Assembly (NCBI RefSeq): GCF_000762875.2
Contig: NZ_JRMP02000019.1
Coordinates: forward strand, 1 to 50,223
Reading direction: 5' to 3'
Source of the DNA: Helicobacter saguini
Lineage (GTDB): Bacteria; Campylobacterota; Campylobacteria; Campylobacterales; Helicobacteraceae
DNA length: 50,223 nt
In this document: positions 46,846-50,223 of the stretch, in pieces
Position numbering within the stretch: position 1 is the first letter of the stretch
How the letters are laid out: each line of letters begins with the position of its first letter
Notes under the pieces: model-generated
Databases searched by the model: none
Seen by the model: the letters and a program-made list of their open reading frames with translations, nothing else
What the model was told of the DNA's origin: nothing
Translations under genes and position numbers: made by a program

Positions 46846-48846
46846 CTATTTACTGCCCTCTTGCAGTGTTTCTAGCACCTCTTCATAAGTGCTAATCTTT
46901 TCTAGTTCGCTGTCAATTTGCTCGCTTACGCCTGTTTTATCACTCATATTTTTGCTTAAAACCTTACCATTTGTAATCATGTGCGTGATAATATCCGCAA
47001 TCGACTTTGACTTCTCCTCAATATCTTGCATATTTGAGCTAGCGTGTTTTGCGCTACTATCGATATTATGCACGGTTTCAATAACATATTTTATTGACGC
47101 ACTCGTATCATTCAAACTACTTTGCGTTCGCTCGGCAAGCTTCCTTACTTCATCAGCGACCACGGCAAAGCCACGCCCATGCTCTCCAGCCCTTGCTGCT
47201 TCAATCGCCGCATTTAACGCCAAAAGGTTAGTCTGCTCTGCGATGCCAGAAATAATATCTAATACCTTATTTAAATCCTGAATCTGATTTAGCAAATTAT
47301 GTATTTGTTCTCCTAAATTCATATCTTGGCTGCCTGCTTGCATTTTAGATTCTAACTGATTGACAAAGTCGCTAAACTGCGTATTTACTGAATCTAGGCT
47401 AGATTCCATACCGCTAAAGTCATGGCTTGCTTGCGCCAAAGTATCACTTACATTTTTAAAAGTTGGCATAGAGTTTTTCACCTGACTTAGCATAAGCGCG
47501 TTTATACCATTAATTAGCTCACTGCGATTAAGCTGTTTGTATAGAAAATATGATTTAAATTGTGAATAATAAAGGTGGAAATTATCGACAATCTCATCCC
47601 TAAAACCACTTGCTTGTTTATAGAAAAATATCGCACTCAATGTCTCATTAATATTCACACCCAAAAGCTCACCAAATGTGCTAAAGCCAATCGTTGGAAA
47701 GCTATCAAATACTTTCAAACGCGAAAGCTCATTTCCATTATGCAAACGGCGTAAAATGCAGTCATTAAATATCGCACCTATGGGCGTTTCCTTGCCCCGC
47801 GAGTAGTTAGCATAGTCGCTACTTGTGGTATTTACAAAGTCAATGCGTTTTAACAAAATCAATTCTTCACCACTATCAATGTCACAATATGTATCAATCG
47901 CGCCCTTTTCCGCATCAAATTTCGCCACGCTACGCACATACATCTCATCTTTTATCTTAATGCCAAAGGCGTAATCGACCATTATTTCAGGCACTTTTGA
48001 AGGCTCACAATTAAAGTGTTTCGCCAAAGCCTGAATGGAATTTGTCGCATGAAAAGTTTTAGAATCTAAAAACTGCGTAAGTGTGCGTTTATTTTCACCA
48101 GAATCTAGCACGATAAATTTCGTGCTTGTAGGCTGAAAGTTTTGCGTTTTAAAGATTCCAAATTGATAACTAGGATTAAGTTTTACATAAGTCACAACCG
48201 CTTTTCCCTGCGTCACGCTCTTATTATCATAAATATAAGTCGCACTAAAATCCATTTTCCCCCCAGCAGAGCCGCCGACATAAAGGCAGGGCAGCTTTCC
48301 ATTATCATAAATCGTTTCCATCAAAAGATTTTCTAAGCCACAAAGCCCATCAATTAGCATATAGCCAAGCGTATCGCGGCTTCGCACTTGAAAGGGGACA
48401 CTTACACTACGCACTTGACGGGCAATATGCTCGATTTGCTTATCTTTTTCCTTAATACTTAGCCCTAAGTCAATGGTGCAAACTTGCACATTTGCTACCA
48501 TTTGCTTAGAAAAAAGTAGGAGTGCTACGCCACTACTTGCGTTATCCACACTAGCAGAGCCATAGAAATTACCCATTTCCTTGCTACCATCACGAGAGCA
48601 AATTAGCCCAGCGGAACTTGCCATAATAAGTGTAGAATCTTGCGGTAGATTTGACTTTATTTCGCGGCTTACAGAATCTAGATTCACATTTGGCAGGGAA
48701 TACCCGATAGCAAGGGCAATATCCATTTGCTTTTTGGCGTCATTTATCCGCTCACTTACATTGTTTGTAAGATACAAGCTTAGCATATCTTTTTTTGCTT
48801 TATTTTCACCCTTGCTCTCACCTTTTGACTTTAAAAACCCAAACAT
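46846..48846 (-). CDS. Soluble chemoreceptor with FIST sensor domain
   Basis: The 666-residue protein has no signal peptide or transmembrane helix, so it is cytoplasmic. Residues about 35-395 form a FIST domain ([36 protein letters not shown] and the [18 protein letters not shown] region), thought to bind small ligands such as amino acids. A methyl-accepting signalling domain follows, with the tip [39 protein letters not shown] (start [19 protein letters not shown]). It should feed the CheA pathway from the cell interior, as TlpD-like receptors do. AAGGA precedes the ATG. Only a few octamers are present and none enlarges a domain. Confidence 0.93.
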   Translation of the reverse strand: MFGFLKSKGESKGENKAKKDMLSLYLTNNVSERINDAKKQMDIALAIGYSLPNVNLDSVSREIKSNLPQDSTLIMASSAGLICSRDGSKEMGNFYGSASVDNASSGVALLLFSKQMVANVQVCTIDLGLSIKEKDKQIEHIARQVRSVSVPFQVRSRDTLGYMLIDGLCGLENLLMETIYDNGKLPCLYVGGSAGGKMDFSATYIYDNKSVTQGKAVVTYVKLNPSYQFGIFKTQNFQPTSTKFIVLDSGENKRTLTQFLDSKTFHATNSIQALAKHFNCEPSKVPEIMVDYAFGIKIKDEMYVRSVAKFDAEKGAIDTYCDIDSGEELILLKRIDFVNTTSSDYANYSRGKETPIGAIFNDCILRRLHNGNELSRLKVFDSFPTIGFSTFGELLGVNINETLSAIFFYKQASGFRDEIVDNFHLYYSQFKSYFLYKQLNRSELINGINALMLSQVKNSMPTFKNVSDTLAQASHDFSGMESSLDSVNTQFSDFVNQLESKMQAGSQDMNLGEQIHNLLNQIQDLNKVLDIISGIAEQTNLLALNAAIEAARAGEHGRGFAVVADEVRKLAERTQSSLNDTSASIKYVIETVHNIDSSAKHASSNMQDIEEKSKSIADIITHMITNGKVLSKNMSDKTGVSEQIDSELEKISTYEEVLETLQEGSK

Positions 48847-48970
48847 TTGAAATCCTTACGTGTTGATATTTTTAATTTTCAAATTGAAATTTAAGCATAA
48901 AATTATTAAAAATGGTAAAAGATGGGAAAAAGTTTATAGTGAATTTTAAAAAATGTAACCTTAAGTAACC

Positions 48971-50223
48971 CTACTTAACCACTACCCTAACCACCCTGGC
49001 ATTACTAGGTGCTAATAAGATTTTACCTTGTATATTTAGATTTATTTCTTTATCATCACATTCTCTTATATAATCTCTTTTTAAATCAATAAAGTCTCCA
49101 TAACCATATTCTAAATCTTTAGAATCTATTTTAGATTCTATAAATTTTGGTATATACTTTGGCATGACTAAGATATATTCATATATACTATAAGCTATTC
49201 TAATGCTTATGATTGCGTGTTTAAAATATTTTTTATCATAAATATCATAAATAGATTCTATAATCTCATTTAGGGATTTTGTAGTATTAGAATCTATATT
49301 TAAATCTAAATCTATTTGTTTAAAAGTATTATAAAATCCACTTTGATTAATATCTCTATTTTCATAATAACTAGGAGTAAGGTAATATTCATCTAGAGCA
49401 TAAAATGGTGTGATAATTTCTAGCTTTGGCTTAGTTAGATTTATGCTAGATTCTATAGAATCTAAGTTTTGTTTAGAATCTAATGTGGGTTTTGGTGAGT
49501 TTATTTTAAAAGTGTTTGGTTTTGGTGTAGCAATTAATGGGAAGCCTTTATCAGTGAATATATTTCCAGATACTAAATCTTGCATAATAGGATAATCATC
49601 ATTATATTTTTTTAACGCACGAGCGTTTGGTAATATAACGCTTACAAGATTGCAAGGAGTTGGCACTCCTAAGATAGTATTTTGACAGCCTATTATTTGA
49701 GAGTTTAGCAAATCAGATTCTAAAATCATTGATTTATTGTTTGATTTAAAGTTTTTACCTTTATTACTTTTTAATTTAACTATTCCATTATGCGGACATT
49801 TTATTTCATTATCTTCTAAGATAGGACAAAGCATTGCTGTAGATTCTATAACTTTTTCGTCATTGCGAGACTTTTGTAAAAAGTCGTGGCAATCTAACTC
49901 TTTACTTAGAATCTTTTTTGCTTCTTTGCTTTTAGATTCTAACTTGATATTTAAACTAGATTCTAAAAGTGAATAATTTAATATCGTTAAAACTTTAGAA
50001 TCTAAAAACACCTGCAAGGTTTGTGTAGAATCTTTAGAATCTATTGAATCTTGTAAATAATAAATAGGCTTAGATTCAAGTAATTCATTATTGGAATCTA
50101 AATTACCAAACAATAAATCATTATTAGATTCTATCCCACCTTGTAAGATTACACCATAAAATGATATAAAGATATTATATTCATCTAGGCTTTGTTTATC
50201 TTGTTTTGTATGAATGTTTATGA
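48971..50223 (-). CDS. PAAR-like repeat-rich protein, partial (open at right edge)
   Basis: The frame enters from the right edge of the window, so the start is outside. About 417 residues are visible. The motif CPHNGIVKLKS, followed by SDLLNSQIIGC, N-x-x-x-G and TPCNLVSV, fits the CPHxG...GC...PC pattern of PAAR-like spike-tip domains in T6SS or phage-type cargo. Nothing else identifies the function. The upstream part is Asp-Ser-Lys rich. The C-terminal 50 residues are encoded in the 151-bp inverted repeat that also starts the window. I suggest a T6SS-associated protein, which is inference; no T6SS gene is in the window. Confidence 0.5.
   Translation of the reverse strand, partial: INIHTKQDKQSLDEYNIFISFYGVILQGGIESNNDLLFGNLDSNNELLESKPIYYLQDSIDSKDSTQTLQVFLDSKVLTILNYSLLESSLNIKLESKSKEAKKILSKELDCHDFLQKSRNDEKVIESTAMLCPILEDNEIKCPHNGIVKLKSNKGKNFKSNNKSMILESDLLNSQIIGCQNTILGVPTPCNLVSVILPNARALKKYNDDYPIMQDLVSGNIFTDKGFPLIATPKPNTFKINSPKPTLDSKQNLDSIESSINLTKPKLEIITPFYALDEYYLTPSYYENRDINQSGFYNTFKQIDLDLNIDSNTTKSLNEIIESIYDIYDKKYFKHAIISIRIAYSIYEYILVMPKYIPKFIESKIDSKDLEYGYGDFIDLKRDYIRECDDKEINLNIQGKILLAPSNARVVRVVVK
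48984..49134 (-). repeat. Right copy of the 151-bp perfect inverted repeat
   Basis: Reverse complement of bases 1-151 with no mismatch that I can see. It lies inside the 3' part of the PAAR-like gene that is open at the right edge of the window. Identity stops six codons before that gene's stop codon. Confidence 0.95.

Larger units (their letters stand above)
1..50223. repeat. Dispersed octamer TAGAATCT / AGATTCTA throughout the window
   Basis: The octamer TAGAATCT, on either strand, recurs across the whole window in intergenic DNA and inside genes. By eye there are well over 200 copies; I did not make an exact count. A hand count of the heptamer core AGAATCT/AGATTCT gives about 25 copies between 19681 and 20400, and 7 in the 345 bp between rpmI and rplT. 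Even octamer-poor conserved genes (nhaA, flgG, fba, ccp, rplT) carry one to three. Assuming about one-third GC, chance predicts roughly three to four exact octamers per 50 kb. Adjacent inverted pairs form perfect palindromes such as TAGAATCTAGATTCTA. Its function is unknown to me. Confidence 0.95.

Noticed and set aside
1-49134. Window-end inverted repeat as terminal repeats of a 50-kb mobile element
   Set aside because: Both copies encode the tail of a protein and the intervening genes are core housekeeping genes. A multicopy gene at a contig break explains it better.
1-50223. Interpreting the octamers as IS or MITE termini
   Set aside because: Copies are too short, irregularly spaced, lack flanking duplications and occur inside conserved codons. 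No transposase is present.
1-50223. tRNA, rRNA, tmRNA, CRISPR arrays and phage genes
   Set aside because: I looked for cloverleaf-like and direct-repeat/spacer patterns and integrase-type frames and found none that I can support. Structured RNAs without a strong sequence signature could be missed.

Overview
The window looks like a chromosomal contig from a Helicobacter-type member of the Campylobacterota. Support comes from AT-rich DNA, long poly-G contingency tracts in surface-glycan genes, the order PpiD-like gene - ftsA - ftsZ, an AddA-type helicase-nuclease, NhaA with a long cytoplasmic loop, a RavA/ViaA pair, a perfect sigma-54 promoter before flgG, several beta-barrel outer membrane proteins and two chemoreceptors. 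Species cannot be fixed from this DNA. I see no tRNA, rRNA, CRISPR array, prophage or insertion sequence.

Layout. 1-3.6 kb: the 3' end of a repeated gene, panC, small envelope genes and an outer membrane protein. 4-6.3 kb: accB-accC. 6.3-11.3 kb: a family-10 glycosyltransferase, rpmI, rplT, rho and a phase-variable radical SAM gene. 11.5-15.8 kb: the ppiD-like/ftsA/ftsZ division cluster. 15.8-22.3 kb: a decayed gene, a phase-variable SGNH hydrolase-like gene, two outer membrane proteins and a beta-propeller lipoprotein. 22.3-33.6 kb: SUFU-domain protein, PhzF-like protein, ABC-F ATPase, catalase-like protein, chemoreceptor, addA, nhaA. 33.6-37.1 kb: two phase-variable glycosyltransferase genes (both OFF as assembled) and a methyltransferase. 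37.1-46.7 kb: dut, flgG, cytochrome c peroxidase, viaA, ravA, fba, murE and a helical protein. 46.8-50.2 kb: a soluble FIST-domain chemoreceptor and a PAAR-like protein open at the window edge.

The outstanding feature is a dispersed octamer, TAGAATCT (reverse complement AGATTCTA). It occurs by eye well over 200 times on both strands, between genes and inside genes; by rough base-composition reasoning only a few copies would be expected. Within conserved domains it sits in synonymous codons such as ATT-CTA (Ile-Leu). Elsewhere it has built in-frame Asp-Ser-Lys / Glu-Ser-Lys / Asp-Ser-Ile stretches that lengthen core enzymes (PanC, AccC, MurE, PhzF, ABC-F) and create a roughly 280-residue N-terminal tail on an outer membrane protein. 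Inverted pairs make perfect 16-18 bp palindromes, often at gene ends. Each copy contains a GANTC site. The pattern resembles a DNA-uptake or genome-marking sequence, possibly methylation dependent; this is inference.

A second theme is surface variability. Four G-tracts (12, 12, 16 and 14 residues) lie inside coding sequence. One gene is ON and three are OFF, and the reading-frame arithmetic for each is given. The same 151 bp occurs in inverted orientation at the two ends of the window, so the end gene is probably a multicopy family at which the assembly broke.
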